From: Glycine soja
Taxonomy: Eukaryota > Streptophyta > Magnoliopsida > Fabales > Fabaceae
Length of the DNA: 64,000 nt
Assembly (NCBI RefSeq): GCF_004193775.1
Contig: NC_041019.1
Coordinates: 16,091,020-16,155,019, forward strand
Direction: 5' to 3'
Below are positions 34,401-45,383 of the stretch, one piece after another. A program made the translations under genes and the position numbers. The notes beneath the pieces are model-generated. The model was not told the DNA's origin, did not search any database, and worked only from the letters and a program-made list of their open reading frames with translations. Every line of letters begins with the position of its first letter. Within the stretch, counting starts at the first letter, position 1.

Positions 34401-34705
34401 TTCACGAAAATGTGGGAACCCTTGCTTACTTTTCACTACATCCGGGCGGCGATGCAGCGGCCCTTGCTCTTTTGACACTGTACTCGAGCCATACAGCGCG
34501 TTGCTTCCGGGCAACGACCTAGCATTCACATTATTACGTAATTGATCCATGTCATAGAGATTCGACAAAGTTTAACGTTGGCTGTCGAAAGCCTAACACA
34601 ACCCTCTCCTTTTATCCGGGCTTGGGACCGGCTAAGAATAGCAAAGCTACCCTAGGGGCTTGAATTCAAAATTCTCTCTACCAACGACTCCTGTCGAAGG
34701 GTGGC
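31485..34705 (-). mobile_element. RTE-type LINE retrotransposon
   Basis: This is a non-LTR element on the minus strand. Its 3' end is a GTT repeat (AAC units on the plus strand at 31485-31506), the trinucleotide tail expected of RTE-clade LINEs. The coding region runs from 34568 to 31518. The 5' end near 34705 is an estimate from where the sequence becomes AT-rich and unrelated. It sits against the right subterminal array of CACTA-2. Length and domain order suggest a nearly complete copy. Confidence 0.8.
31518..34568 (-). pseudogene. RTE LINE endonuclease-reverse transcriptase, one stop
   Basis: One frame runs 34568 to 31518, about 1,016 codons, broken by a single TAG at 33984-33986. The N-terminal part has the apurinic-type endonuclease pattern (RFGTWNIGTLTGKS, CLQETKW, NVISGYAPQ). 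After the stop come the endonuclease end (GGDLNGHVG, then SQIDFFLIR) and reverse transcriptase motifs (NGKAVGPDNIPIEVWK, FIDLEKAYDRVPREILW, GLHQGSTLSPYLF, and the catalytic MLFADDIVLLG). The C-terminal part holds FGHVERRP. The enzyme would nick DNA and copy its RNA at the nick. Aside from the stop, the frame is remarkably well kept. Confidence 0.92.
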
Positions 34706-35389
34706 CACTTTAATAACTTGTAGATGCTTGAGACATGGGAAATGTTATCGTTGGCAATCTATTTTTTGTAACCTCACCCTGAAAAATGGAAAGCCAATAA
34801 AGAAAAATATGTCAAACATTTGTAACGTACATTTGGATTGTAAACTCATATATAAAATGAGAATTATTTATCTAAAATTAAGTTTTGTATATTTCAATAA
34901 ATTAAAAATTAAAATTTATTTTTCTAAAGTTAAAATAAATGAAAGCTATACACTTAAAGTTTTTTTTATGATTTCTATTTATCTAAAGTGAATAAAGAAT
35001 ATAGATTTTTATAATAAATTAAAAAATACTAATTATTAACATTTTAATATTTTATTACATATATTTATGTATTTTAGTATGATTTTAATTATTAACTTTT
35101 AATTAAAATTTATAATGTTTAATTTTATACATAAATGATATTAAAAAAAAGATATGAAAGAGAAATTAAAGATGATGCCTTAAATGTGATAGTAATAGCA
35201 TTAATGAAAAATAAGTAATTACTACTTAGATAGTCTATCTTCGAAGAAAATGGCTCTATTAGGTTTCACTAGCATTGTTGTGGCACCTAACCTGTTATGG
35301 CTGCCCCACCCATCTTTGTTCCATGGGGATTCTTGGACTTTGTTTCTTTGTCTGCCCTATCAAAACCCATAGCACCACTAGTGACCGGA
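34706..35389. other. AT-rich spacer, no gene
   Basis: 34760-35220 is very AT-rich. 35250-35370 has a short open frame (MALLGFTSIVVAPNLLWLP) that I do not recognise. A 23-base direct repeat (TCATCTTTGTCAAGATAAC within it) at 35390-35412 and 35417-35439 straddles the start of the next repeat. Confidence 0.4.
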
Positions 35390-35409
35390 TTCATCTTTGT
35401 CAAGATAAC

Positions 35410-35765
35410 AACTTGTATTCATCTTTGTCAAGATAACAACACAAGGGAAGGGTTGTCCCTCTGTGGTTCAGACTTTGTAAACAGATTTTTACAAAGGGAG
35501 TGGAAAATCTCAAGTGGGTTGCTTGAGTACTGGACGTAGGCACGGAATTTTCCGAACCAGTATAAAACTATGTTTTCATTCTCTCTTCCCTTATCTTATT
35601 TATTTTGTTGCAATCAATTGTGTCTTACATGTTTAAAGAACATTATTAAATTGATTGCTGCTTCTTCTGCATTCTGAGCCTATCTCTTTTAGAAGGGGGT
35701 TAAAAGTTTGTTAGTGGAAAATTAATTCACCCCTTCGTAAGTTATTGAGGCCACAAGGTCCAACA
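35410..35765 (+). repeat. 3' piece of a copia-type LTR
   Basis: This is the end portion of an LTR related to those of A and D. It has a TTGTAAACAGATTTTTACAA hairpin-like segment, CGGAATTTTCCGAACCAGTATAAAAC, and an end GAGGCCACAAGGTCCAACA at 35765. There is no primer-binding site after it and no 5' part. Confidence 0.65.
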
Positions 35766-35836
35766 TAGAGGAATTCATCATCTTGAAGTATTTTTCAATC
35801 AACATTCACCCTCCTTATTAGCAAATCATCAACCAG

Positions 35837-36510
35837 GTGTTGTGGTCTCTTCTTGTTGTACACACCATCAAATGCAACAATGATGGTTCAGCTAAGGGAT
35901 CCCTGAGGCATGCTAGCAGTGGTGGAATCTTCCATGATTGCTTAGGTCATTTTTTGGGTGGATTTTCTACCTATATTGGCATTCACAATGTTTTTTTGCT
36001 GAACATTTTTCGATCATTTGGCTCTCGAAGTTGCTTATGTCAGGAACTAGACCAACACCTTGACTAAATGTGATTCCAAGCTGGTCATTCAAGCTATTGA
36101 AAATCCTTCCTTGGTTCCTTGAGAACTATGTAACTGTTGGGACAACTGTCTTTTTTTTTTTTGCAAAGATATAGTTTTTGTTTTCTCCCACATGTTTAGG
36201 GAAGGAAGCACTTGCGTTGATGTCTTAACCAACCATGGTGTTAACTCTAAGATTGATTATTCTTGGTGGGATCATACCCCTTCTTTTTGTTAGAGGGAAT
36301 TTCCTTTGTAATAGAGTTGTACTCCCTAACTGTATATTTTGTTAGCTTTTCTTGGTGGGGTTTTGGCCTAGTCCCCCCCCCCTCACCATGTCTCATCTAT
36401 TTTTGGCTATTTATATGTTATTTGGTGTGGTCCTTGGGAGTTTGGTATGGGTGCCAACTTAGTGGGGATGCATACTACCCTCTAAGATTGTTTAAATTCA
36501 AAATATAAGA
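35837..36510 (+). pseudogene. L1-type LINE RNase H and 3' end remnant
   Basis: The translation of 35855-36067 reads IKCNNDGSAKGSLRHASSGGIFHDCLGHFLGGFSTYIGI. This is the start of the RNase H-like domain found at the C-terminus of plant L1 LINEs and related proteins (pattern KCNxDGAxxGNPGxAxxGGIxRD). Later pieces in other frames (SLGSLRTM, then KEALALMS*PTMVLTL and IILGGIIP) match the domain end. It is strongly frameshifted. It ends near 36510 after a sequence resembling a LINE 3' region. Confidence 0.7.
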
Positions 36511-38215
36511 CAATTGTTTAAATTCTATTGGTCATTCACAATGGGGTTGTTTAACCCCATTTTCACTTGGGATTAATTAGACAAACCCATTTTTTATTTC
36601 TCATTTCTTTTTATCACATTTAGTATTCTCTCTCTCTCTCTTGCTTATTTTACGCGTACTATTAACACATTTTCTAGTGTATTCCATCTAACATTTATTT
36701 TGGGATGTTTACTGTATTGTGATTCTTCCTTTATGATTATAATTACGAGATTGTTGTGTTTGACATACCAATTGATGCCCCAATGCGAATTAGCTGATAA
36801 AATTGAGTGCTCTTCGTGTTTTCATATTTTTGACCCATGATTTTGATTCCTTTGATTTTGATATGATTATGTGAAATTGTTTGAGGGGTTTAATCATATG
36901 AACATAACATATTAATATTATTATTGTGTGACATGTATATAATGCATGAGGCATGATAACATGTTATCTTGGGATTATGGAAGTGTGATGAACTGTGTAA
37001 GTGACAAGTTAAGTATGTGTTAAATTGTGAGGTCATGCATGTGTATTGAGATGTTGTGTGCATTGAGTTGTGAGCTATGAATTATACAATCACACAACTG
37101 TAAGACCCTTTAAGGGTGACAAGTTAATGCGCAACGAGTATTGTGATGGGATCTATTGTGGAAATCCGACGAGTTTAATCACTTTGAGATACGACGAGTT
37201 AAAATTATTTTGAGAACAATTAAGGAGTTGTGTGTTTTGTATAGTTCATTGATAGAGTCTGCATGCTAAAATGCTTTCTGGGTTGGACGTGAATCAGGAG
37301 GGAGAGACCCTGACAGACTCTTCGGAGTGTAGGCCTTGGGGGTAAATACACTCGATTTGAATGTTCCTTGAAACCGATGTTGATCCCATATGGTTAGAGC
37401 ATTCTCACAAAACAGAGTGACCCTAATTGGTCTCCCTATGATTTTACCTAGTGAGAGTGACCTGACTTACCAGTATGTGGTCTATCTTGTCATGTACTCA
37501 TAGGCTCCCAATGAGGATTTTCACTGACATGGCACCACATTGCATATAGGATTGAATCTTAGTATATTTGTTGCATAATGCCTGTGTATTGATTGGTTAA
37601 GTGATATCATGTTTTGATTCTTGAGTATGTGAATGATGGGAAAATGTATGAGATGTGTAGTGTTGAGATATGATGTCACGCGATAAGTGGTGCAATGATG
37701 TGAGTTGTGCTTAAGTTGTATTTCATTTATATGATATGTATATCTATGTTGTTATGTTTCTCTCTATTAGTTATGAATGTGATAACTCACTCGTGTGTGT
37801 TGTTTGTGTTTGAATCATGTGATGATATCGAACTTTATGTTCGTGGAAGCAGATAGTTAGGTGGATAACTATGGAGAACCTCATGCTAGAGGAAGCTGAA
37901 GCACAATGCTTTGATAGGATGTGACATTGGAACATGGGTTTTTGTATTATTTGTATAATATTATGAACATGTTACTTTATGTTATTTCGCTACTTAACTT
38001 GTTTCCTTTTGTAAAAAAATTGGATGGCTTTGTTTTGGGCCAGAGATGTTTTCATACCCTTATTTGATAAGTTTTTAATTTGGTGATTAATGCTAATGTG
38101 AACCTTTTACCCACGTGAGCTCCTTTATGTTTATTGAATAAAATCATTTTAATTAATTCCATATTTTCATGTACGATATTATATAAATATATATGTCGAG
38201 GTAGAGGGTGTCACA
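36511..38215 (+). repeat. Gypsy-like LTR material ending at 38215
   Basis: Non-coding sequence whose right end GTCGAGGTAGAGGGTGTCACA looks like an LTR terminus. It has the same kind of internal landmark (ATGATATCGAACTTTATG, GGAAGCAGATAG) as the long LTR copies at 5-8 kb. The left boundary is not identifiable. Confidence 0.45.
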
Positions 38216-38490
38216 TATTCAGTATTAGCAACCACGAATTCACCCAACACTAGGTCGAGGACCCACCAAGCATCCTCAACTTACATGCCTACTCATTGGC
38301 AACAACAACTAAACACTTCACTTGGATGCCCAACTTGAGGTTTGAGATACAACACCTTTGTACCCACCATCTCACCAATGGTCTACCTCAAGGGTTCAAG
38401 TTTCACCAACACAACCAATCTTTACAAATTTAAAATGAGTTAATCTCTAATGTTTCATAAAAAAAATTCACCACTCCGAAGGGTTGATGA
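38216..38490. other. Unassigned repeat-like DNA
   Basis: No ORF or recognisable motif. It may be internal or reverse-oriented LTR sequence adjoining the terminus at 38215. Confidence 0.3.
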
Positions 38491-38500
38491 AGTATAAAAT

Positions 38501-38539
38501 AGGCATGGTAATGGGGCCTGAACCCGTCAAAATTATCAT

Positions 38540-38593
<54 letters not shown>

Positions 38594-38890
38594 ACACTAA
38601 AACATGAAACTATTAGATTGGATTTTATGCTAGTGTTGGATTGGATTGGATTTTATGTTGTCATGTACAATCTAAAAATATGTTATGGTTGCTATTTAAA
38701 ATTATATTTTTCATTCTATGAAAAATTATATTTTTTTTATAGAATTTTATAAGCATGTTGGGGGCGGGGATGGGGAGTAAATCTACACCCTCGTTGGGTT
38801 TAGGGGGTGGGGTCGAGGAGGGAAATAGGGAGTCGGGGGCGGGGCTGGGCTAAGCAAAACCCAATCCTGACTCACCCTGTTGCCATGCCT
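38501..38890. mobile_element. Mutator-like MITE, 390 bp
   Basis: The inverted ends are AGGCATGGTAATGG and CTGTTGCCATGCCT. The flanks are AGTATAAAAT (38491-38500) and AGTATAAAAC (38891-38900), a 9-base duplication extended by one mismatch, as for Mutator-like elements. The interior contains a TA microsatellite (38541-38590) and a G-rich, GGGGCGGGG-containing stretch (38758-38850). It is non-coding. Confidence 0.75.
38541..38590 (+). repeat. TA microsatellite
   Basis: An uninterrupted (AT)n run of about 50 bases within the MITE at 38501-38890. Confidence 0.95.
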
Positions 38891-39415
38891 AGTATAAAAC
38901 AAAGGGGGTTAGTACTTGGGAAGATATCCACTAAGCGAGACCCCCAAGTCTCCTAGTGGATTAGAGCTCTAGCACCCAATCAGAGTTCGTCCTCACCAAG
39001 CAGTCATTTCTTTCTAGAATATTTTTAAAACTCCACTTGACTCACTAAAATGTTTTAAGAAGGTTTACCATCATCAAGGTTAGTCCACAACAATTATACA
39101 ATTATTCATTAATATCAACATCATAAGAGTTCACCATATCATAAATTCACCATTCATATATACAACACACTTATGGACCCATCAATAGTCCATTAAGCAT
39201 AGTAAGACATCCAACACCATGAATTCTTACTATCATTGTATCAAAACATAAATGTTGTAACAACAATGCAACCACCTCAACATAATATAAACACCTTAAG
39301 AGCAACACAATCATCGTAAAAATAAGCATATTGCATTTGCATAAACATTTTAAAGTTATTTGAATCATAAAACAAAAGAAAGCAAATATTTCAAGAGAAT
39401 TTTCAAAATAAACAA

Positions 39416-39745
39416 AATCTAGCCCAGCCAACCAAAATTATGGCCCAACTAAAACATTCTAGTAGCAAAATTTTCAAAATCATGAGCTCTTGCCTAGCGA
39501 GCAAAAGTCTGGGCCCAACCAAAACATTCTAGTGGCAAAATTTTCAAAAAATGAGTTATGACCCAATGAGCAAAATCGCAACCCAGCTAAAATGTTCCAG
39601 TGGCAAAGTTTTGAAAGAAGAAAAAAACAAGTTATGGCCTATCAAGAAAAATTGTAGCCCAACTAGAACATTCCAATGGCAAAGTTTTCAAAATTGTGAG
39701 TTTTGGCTCAGCGAGCAAGGAAATTTGTGGCCCAGCCAAAACATA
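39416..39745 (+). repeat. Degenerate 65-75-bp tandem repeat
   Basis: There are about five units, each with a GCCCA(A/G)C(C/T)A...ACATTC(T/C)AGT(G/A)GCAAAATTTTCAAAA pattern and a GCGAGCAAAA segment. This kind of repeat is known to me from gypsy LTR material; here no coding sequence is linked. Confidence 0.7.
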
Positions 39746-40433
39746 ATAGAATAGTTGCAAACTTGTTCGTTTTCTTTTCCAAGTTTTCCATTATTGCAAA
39801 TTTTCATCAAAATCCATCAAATAATCAAAATCATCATTTCAATTAAAAAAAACCCCAATTTGATCAAACTTCCATTTTCATACATCATAGTTCATTTCCA
39901 ATCAAATTTTAGACCAATCTAAAGCAATAGATTTCAAAATAAGATTGGAGCTTCCCTTTCCTATTCAACTTCAAGTTGCAAAATTTTGAAGAAGGGATGA
40001 AAATGAGAGAACATTGTGTCAAAGGGGAAAGCTTTCCACCACCCAATTAGTAGCTCTCACTAAGAGAACACCAAACCACACCCCAAACAAGCTCCAATGT
40101 CAAATTTCTATATCCAAAACAAGAATCTCCATAGGTCCTCCATGGAAGCTAGCTTACAAGAAAAGGGAGAATGGAAATGGAGTGCAAAGGAAAATGAGAG
40201 AGAGTTTACCATGCCAAGGTCAACTGTGGAACTCCAAGAGAAGAAGAAAATGACTTTCTTTGAGCAAGAGAACCAAAGTTCTCAAATCCTTAAGGAGTGG
40301 GTTTCTTGGTGAGGAGAAAAGGGTTTCTTAGAGAACTTTTGTATTTGTGTTTTAGATTTTTGAGTGTTAAAGAATGATTTATGACTCTTGTTATTCCTCA
40401 TTTTCACACCTACGCCTTATTATGTACAACCAG
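39746..40433. other. Unassigned repeat-like DNA
   Basis: No supported gene. Small ORFs around 40014-40312 look accidental. Confidence 0.35.
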
Positions 40434-41060
40434 TGTAGCATCCCAATTTTCCATGTGTGTGTGGTAGAAAATGTTATTACTTTGTTGTATGATTGGATAG
40501 TGTTTTTAGACTATTGAAATGGTAGAAAATGAGATATTAGCATAAGATACCTTAGCATGGTTGAGCTCTTAAGTTTTTAAGGTAAAGTCTAGAAAGAATA
40601 AGGATAATTCAGGGAAAATTTTCTGGTGAAATAATGGTCAACTCATTAATGACCTAGATGTTACTAATTGGATTTTGGTCTAGAAATAGAAACTAGAAGC
40701 TTGAAAGAAGAAAATTAGTAATTAATATAAGTAAGGTTAGAAATTAAGTGGGGATAATTAAGGTTGATTAATGATGATCTATATTTCATAGAATTAGAAA
40801 AGAGGTAATTACACCATGAAAGTTTAAAGTGGATGGCATTTTTGTAAATACAATTAGTTTAAAAATAGAATTTTAGTTTAATTAGTTGATGACTAATTAA
40901 AGTGTTTAATTATATGATGTAGAATAATTAAAATAAGTTAGAGTTGTAATACCCTGAAAAATTACAACTTAGACCAACAAAGAAAACATTGTGTTGTGTC
41001 TTTTATGCTTATGTGTACTTAATTATAGTAATTATATGCTTCTAATTATTATTTTTATGC

Positions 41061-41074
41061 TATGTGTGTGTGCA

Positions 41075-41112
<38 letters not shown>
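41061..41112 (+). repeat. GT/GA compound microsatellite
   Basis: GTGTGTG runs followed by (GA)n, about 50 bases in all. Confidence 0.95.
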
Positions 41113-41116
<4 letters not shown>

Positions 41117-42879
41117 TAAAGAAAGCTTGACAGAGATATAGAAACTGTTTGAGCTAGATTTTCATCTATGCAAGAATTGTACTGTGAGTTACAGTGTAAT
41201 TTGTCTTTGTGTGAGTGGATTTTGTGCAAGGTTCACTCTGAGTACACATATCCCAAGGAAGATTAGCACACTAATCTAGCAATTTATCACAATAATCTAG
41301 AAAATTAAGATAAGATTTACCAATTTTAGTAAAAGTAGAATTTTCATTTTTGGCAAAACTCTATTTTATCCTTTTTAAGTAAAATTTCAAAAGTGAAGCA
41401 TACCACATTCGGTAGTGATGTACACATTTTTCCATGGCTAAGTAAGGGTAATTCATGAGTCAAAATTGAATGATTAAGATAAGCCTACACAATAATCCAA
41501 TGGACCATGCTCTAAGCTTCTTTTGTCCATTTAATTACACTCCAAAAGTCACCAAAGTTATTGTTCATTCTTCCTCTTCTTCATGAGCTGGTCAAGAGGA
41601 AAGGAGACACCATTTCCACTTTTCTTCCAAGCTTTTCCAAGTATTCTTGAGCCTTTCTTTCATCAAGCTTAGGTAAATGACCCCCATTTTCAACTCTAAG
41701 CTTGATTTTTACTTCATTTTCTTGCTCTATTCTCACTTGTAGTTTCAAGTCTTATTTTAGCACTCTTGAAGATTGGAAACTAGAATCTAAACTCATTCAT
41801 TCTTCCTTCTAAATTTCGTGGAGACTAAAAGAGGTAAGGGAGGTCTCTCCAACTTATTGAACCCTATGTTTGTTGTTAAACTTCCTTGAACATGTTGTCT
41901 TGAAATTTTTGTGCTTGGTGCCCTATTCTGGATTTGTGTGCTAAGCTGTTTTCCTTGAGTTTTCAATGGTAAAAAATAGTTTTTTAAGTGTTAAAACATA
42001 GCGCTAGCCTTAAATCAGAGTTTTCTAACAAAAATTATAAAACAAGTTTTAGAACATTGTACCGAATAAAATTTGTCACAAAAATAATCTGGTAGTGAGA
42101 GTTGTATGAACTGGTTTTATTAAAGTTTTGACCTCAAAAATAAGTTAAATAGGTGTGAAAATATAGGGTATCATATAAGATTTGTGAAAAACCAATTCCC
42201 GGAGCATCGAGAACACTGAGAATAAATTTGGAGCGAAACTTTGTAAAATTGAGTGATAGAGTGATTTAAGACAATAGACAACCTAACATTGGAAACCATA
42301 CATCTAGATAAAATTACCTTAGAATTATTTATTTTTGGAACTGTTGATTTAATTGTTATATAATTGTTGAGATAAACTACAAACTTTGATGGCGAATGCA
42401 TGCTCTGAAAATTGTGATAATTTTTCTGCTGGTACATTTCTTGAAAGGCCTTTATATTATTATTATTGTTGTTGAATGATAAGACTGACAGAGTGTGAAC
42501 TCTGACAATTATATCTGTGGCGTGTGAATTTATACTTTGTTATATATATCTGTATACTATCATTTTATATGTACGCATTGTGCTTTGGGTTTGAGGGTGT
42601 TTGACCCTTAGCAAATTTCTTGTTATAAATTTTGGGATTGTAAATATAGTCATCATGCTGTCGAATTTTCTGTACATTTGTGTGGAAAGTGATTTTTATC
42701 ACTTGAGGGGCCTAGAATGGTTCCTTGAGAGTAGTACGTAGGCTTGAGCATCATCTTTCTTTGTGTTTATGAATATTTATTTTGTGTGATGTATGCAGCA
42801 TGAGGCCTTCTCACGCAATGTGGCAGAAAAATGCAAGAAGATTGAAGGAAGAGTAAGGAATTGTTGGTTTTTTCCCATT

Positions 42880-43135
42880 TGTGAGATGATGTGTTTGTTA
42901 TTAGGTTTCATCTATGAGATGGTGTGATTATGATTAGATTTTGTCTATGAGATAGTGAGGTATATGATTATGGTCCATCTGTGAGACAGTGAGGTATATG
43001 ATTATGGTCCATCTATGAGATGAAGAGGTATGTGGTTATGTTCCATCTATGAGATGGTGAGTTATGTGATTATGGTCCATCTGTAAGATGGTGATGTATG
43101 TGCTTATGTTCCATCTGTGAGATGGTGAAGTTTAT
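42880..43135 (+). repeat. Minisatellite, unit of about 36-40 bp
   Basis: Six to seven diverged units carry the core CCATCTGTGAGATGGTGAGG followed by TATGTGATTATGGT variants. Confidence 0.85.
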
Positions 43136-43377
43136 GTTGAGAAATGGATAATTTATAGGGTACACTGAGGTATAGTGGGCGGAGAGGTTCGAAGAACCTA
43201 GGGGAATTAGCAAGTGGTGATTACCCGACATTTGGTGCACTCATGTAGTGTAAGGAACTCACATGCCTCACTTTGCCATTCCCGATGGGCTCTGAGACAA
43301 TACTTTTTGGAGTTGGCAGCTTGGGGATCGGTATATGTTTTGCCTAGGAGGCTTGGTGGCATTGTTGAGTCCTCTTA

Positions 43378-43512
43378 TGTGTCGAGTATGAGAGTCATTT
43401 GTGTCAAGTATGATTGTCAATGATGTCAAGTGTAGTATTTGACTATATCAAGAGTGATAGTCAACAGTGTTAAGTACTATAGTCATTTATGTCAAGTGTG
43501 ATAGCTATGTGC
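43378..43512 (+). repeat. Short tandem repeat, unit of about 30 bp
   Basis: Repeated GTGTCAAGT(A/G)TGATAGTCAA-like units, diverged. It follows the minisatellite ending at 43135. Confidence 0.7.
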
Positions 43513-44480
43513 TCTCAAGCATCGAGAATGTTGTTTGCCTAGAAAAACCATACGCCATGGTTATGTAAGTTGTATACTTTGTGTGTTATTTATGGCATTT
43601 GAGGAGTAGAGGACTCATCCCTACAACCAACAACTTTCAAAGTCAGGAGATGTCAAGGGAGTCACACCTTTTGCGAGCTTGGAGTAGTAGGCAGACAGAA
43701 AGAGTGTGGTCGTGTCAAGAAATGCACACGTCAGTGTACACATGTCACACTCTAGGGCATATTGTGTCGGTAGATAAACCAGATGTCACATTCATCACCA
43801 TCGGTACTACTATATTCCCTGGGATTTACGTCTCACCGACAATTGTGGTGGTTTGAAGACATTAGATTTTATCTAAGTGTGGAAGTGTCTCGCGATGCTA
43901 AAGAATTCAAAGTGACCCCAGTGAGGCTTGACACGAGGGGTAATGAGAGTTGGAGATTCGAGTTAGTACGTCCCATATAGGTCATTGAGGACTGGGGAGA
44001 TCACATCGACATGACACCCAAGAAGGAAAAAGTGTATTACGAGCTTTTACAAGATTAAGAGCCTTCATTTAAGGATGAGGATTTGTAGAAGCAAAGCTTC
44101 ATGGTGAATCAAAGGTGATTCAAAGGTGTTTTGATGATAACAAAAGATTATGACAAAGGAGATGACAAAAAGCTCAAAGATTAATCAAAGAACAACTCAA
44201 GTGAATCAAAGATCAATCAAATAACAACTCAAGTGAATCAAAAACAGTTCAAGAGTTCAAGATAAGAATCAAGAAGAATTCAAGACTCAAGAAGAAAGTT
44301 TAGAGTCAAGAATCAAGATTCAAGATTCAAGATCTCAAGAATCAAGATCAAGATTCAAGACTCAAGATTCAAGAATCAAGAGAAGGCTTAATCAAGATAA
44401 GTATGAAAAGGTTTTCTCAAAAATTGAATAGCACATGGTTTTTCTCAAAACATGTTTACCAAAGAGTTTTTACTCTCTGG

Positions 44481-44715
44481 TAATCGATTACCATAATGTT
44501 GTAATCGATTACCAGTAGCAAAATGGATTTGAAAAAGTTTTCAAATTGAATTTACAACGTTCCAATTATTTTCAAAAAGTTGTAATCGATTACAATGTTT
44601 TGGTAATCGATTACCAGTGCCTTTGAACGTTGAAATTCAAATTCAAATGTGAAGAGTCACATCTTTTCACATAAAAGCTTTGTGTAATCGATTACACTGA
44701 TTTGGTAATCGATTA
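44481..44715 (+). promoter_or_regulatory. Six TAATCGATTA palindromes upstream of TATA box
   Basis: Each copy reads TGTAATCGATTACA, GGTAATCGATTACC or a mix of the two, in three pairs. TAAT-2-ATTA is the geometry bound by dimeric homeodomain proteins in general. That such a protein acts here is inference. Equivalent arrays occur in every LTR of this family in the window. Confidence 0.6.
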
Positions 44716-44846
44716 CCAGTGACTGTTTCTGAATAAAGCAAAAGATGTAACTCTTCAAAAGGTTTTTGACTTTTTCAAATTGGTTTTAAGTTTTTCTAAT
44801 AGCTATAACTCTTCTAAATGGTCTTCTTGACTAGAAATGAAGAGTC

Positions 44847-44854
44847 TATAAAAG
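44847..44854 (+). promoter_or_regulatory. TATA box of copia D 5' LTR
   Basis: TATAAAAG lies about 130 bases after the last palindrome and 237 bases before hairpin array I. The same box occurs in the 3' LTR at 51950, in the inverted solo LTR at 49805-49812, and in LTR A at 1742-1749. Confidence 0.75.
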
Positions 44855-45087
44855 CAAGGCTTTGTTTTGCATTTTCATTAATTCATTCATTCAATCTTGA
44901 TTACTTTTCCAATCAATCAATCTTTTCCAATTCATTCTTTACACAAGCAAGTTTTCCACATTGATTTCTGAGTCTCTTTGAACTTCTTCTTCTTCTTCCT
45001 TTTGCCAAAAGCTTTCCAAAGTTTTCTGGTTTTTCTAAACCTTGAAAACTTGTGTTATTCATCTTTTTCATTCTCTTCTCCCTTTGC

Positions 45088-45360
45088 CAAAAAGAATTCG
45101 CCAAGGACTAACCGCCTGAATTCTTTTTGTGTCTCTCTTCTCCCTTTTTCAAAAGAACGAAGGACTAATCGCCTGAATTCTTTTGTGTCTCCTTTCTCCC
45201 TTGTCAAAGAATTCAAAACGACACAGTCTGAAAATTCTTTTGATTCTTCCCATTCCCTTATACAAAAGTGTTCAAAGGACTAACCGCCTGAGAATTCTTT
45301 TGTATCCCCATTCACAAAGTATCAAAGGTTGAATCGCCTGAGATCTTTGTCTTAACACAT
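45088..45360 (+). other. Hairpin array I in LTR leader
   Basis: There are about five successive potential stem-loops. The first has a perfect 12-bp stem (CAAAAAGAATTC at 45088-45099 with GAATTCTTTTTG at 45118-45129). The second has an 8-bp stem (45150-45157 with 45178-45185). Four of the five loops contain a near-constant AAGGACTAACCGCCTGA or a close variant; the third is more diverged. Positions after the TATA box imply they are in the RNA leader. Confidence 0.7.
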
Positions 45361-45383
45361 TGGAGGGTACATCCTTTATGGTA

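Larger units (their letters stand above)
40434..44083 (+). repeat. Nested decayed gypsy-like LTR fragments
   Basis: An LTR-like start TGTAGCATCCCAATTTTCC is at 40434 and another, TGTAATACCCTGAAAAATTAC, at 40945. Both resemble the TGTAACACCC start of the long LTRs at 5 kb. Downstream are microsatellite and minisatellite tracts and no convincing coding sequence. The segment ends at the left boundary of copia D. Confidence 0.45.

Noticed and set aside
42880..43135. CRISPR-like array
   Set aside because: Units are contiguous diverged tandem repeats without unique spacers, in plant nuclear DNA.
44978..45283. 101-codon ORF in the copia D LTR (and copies at 52071 and 49410)
   Set aside because: It translates hairpin array I and is not kept as a frame between LTR copies.
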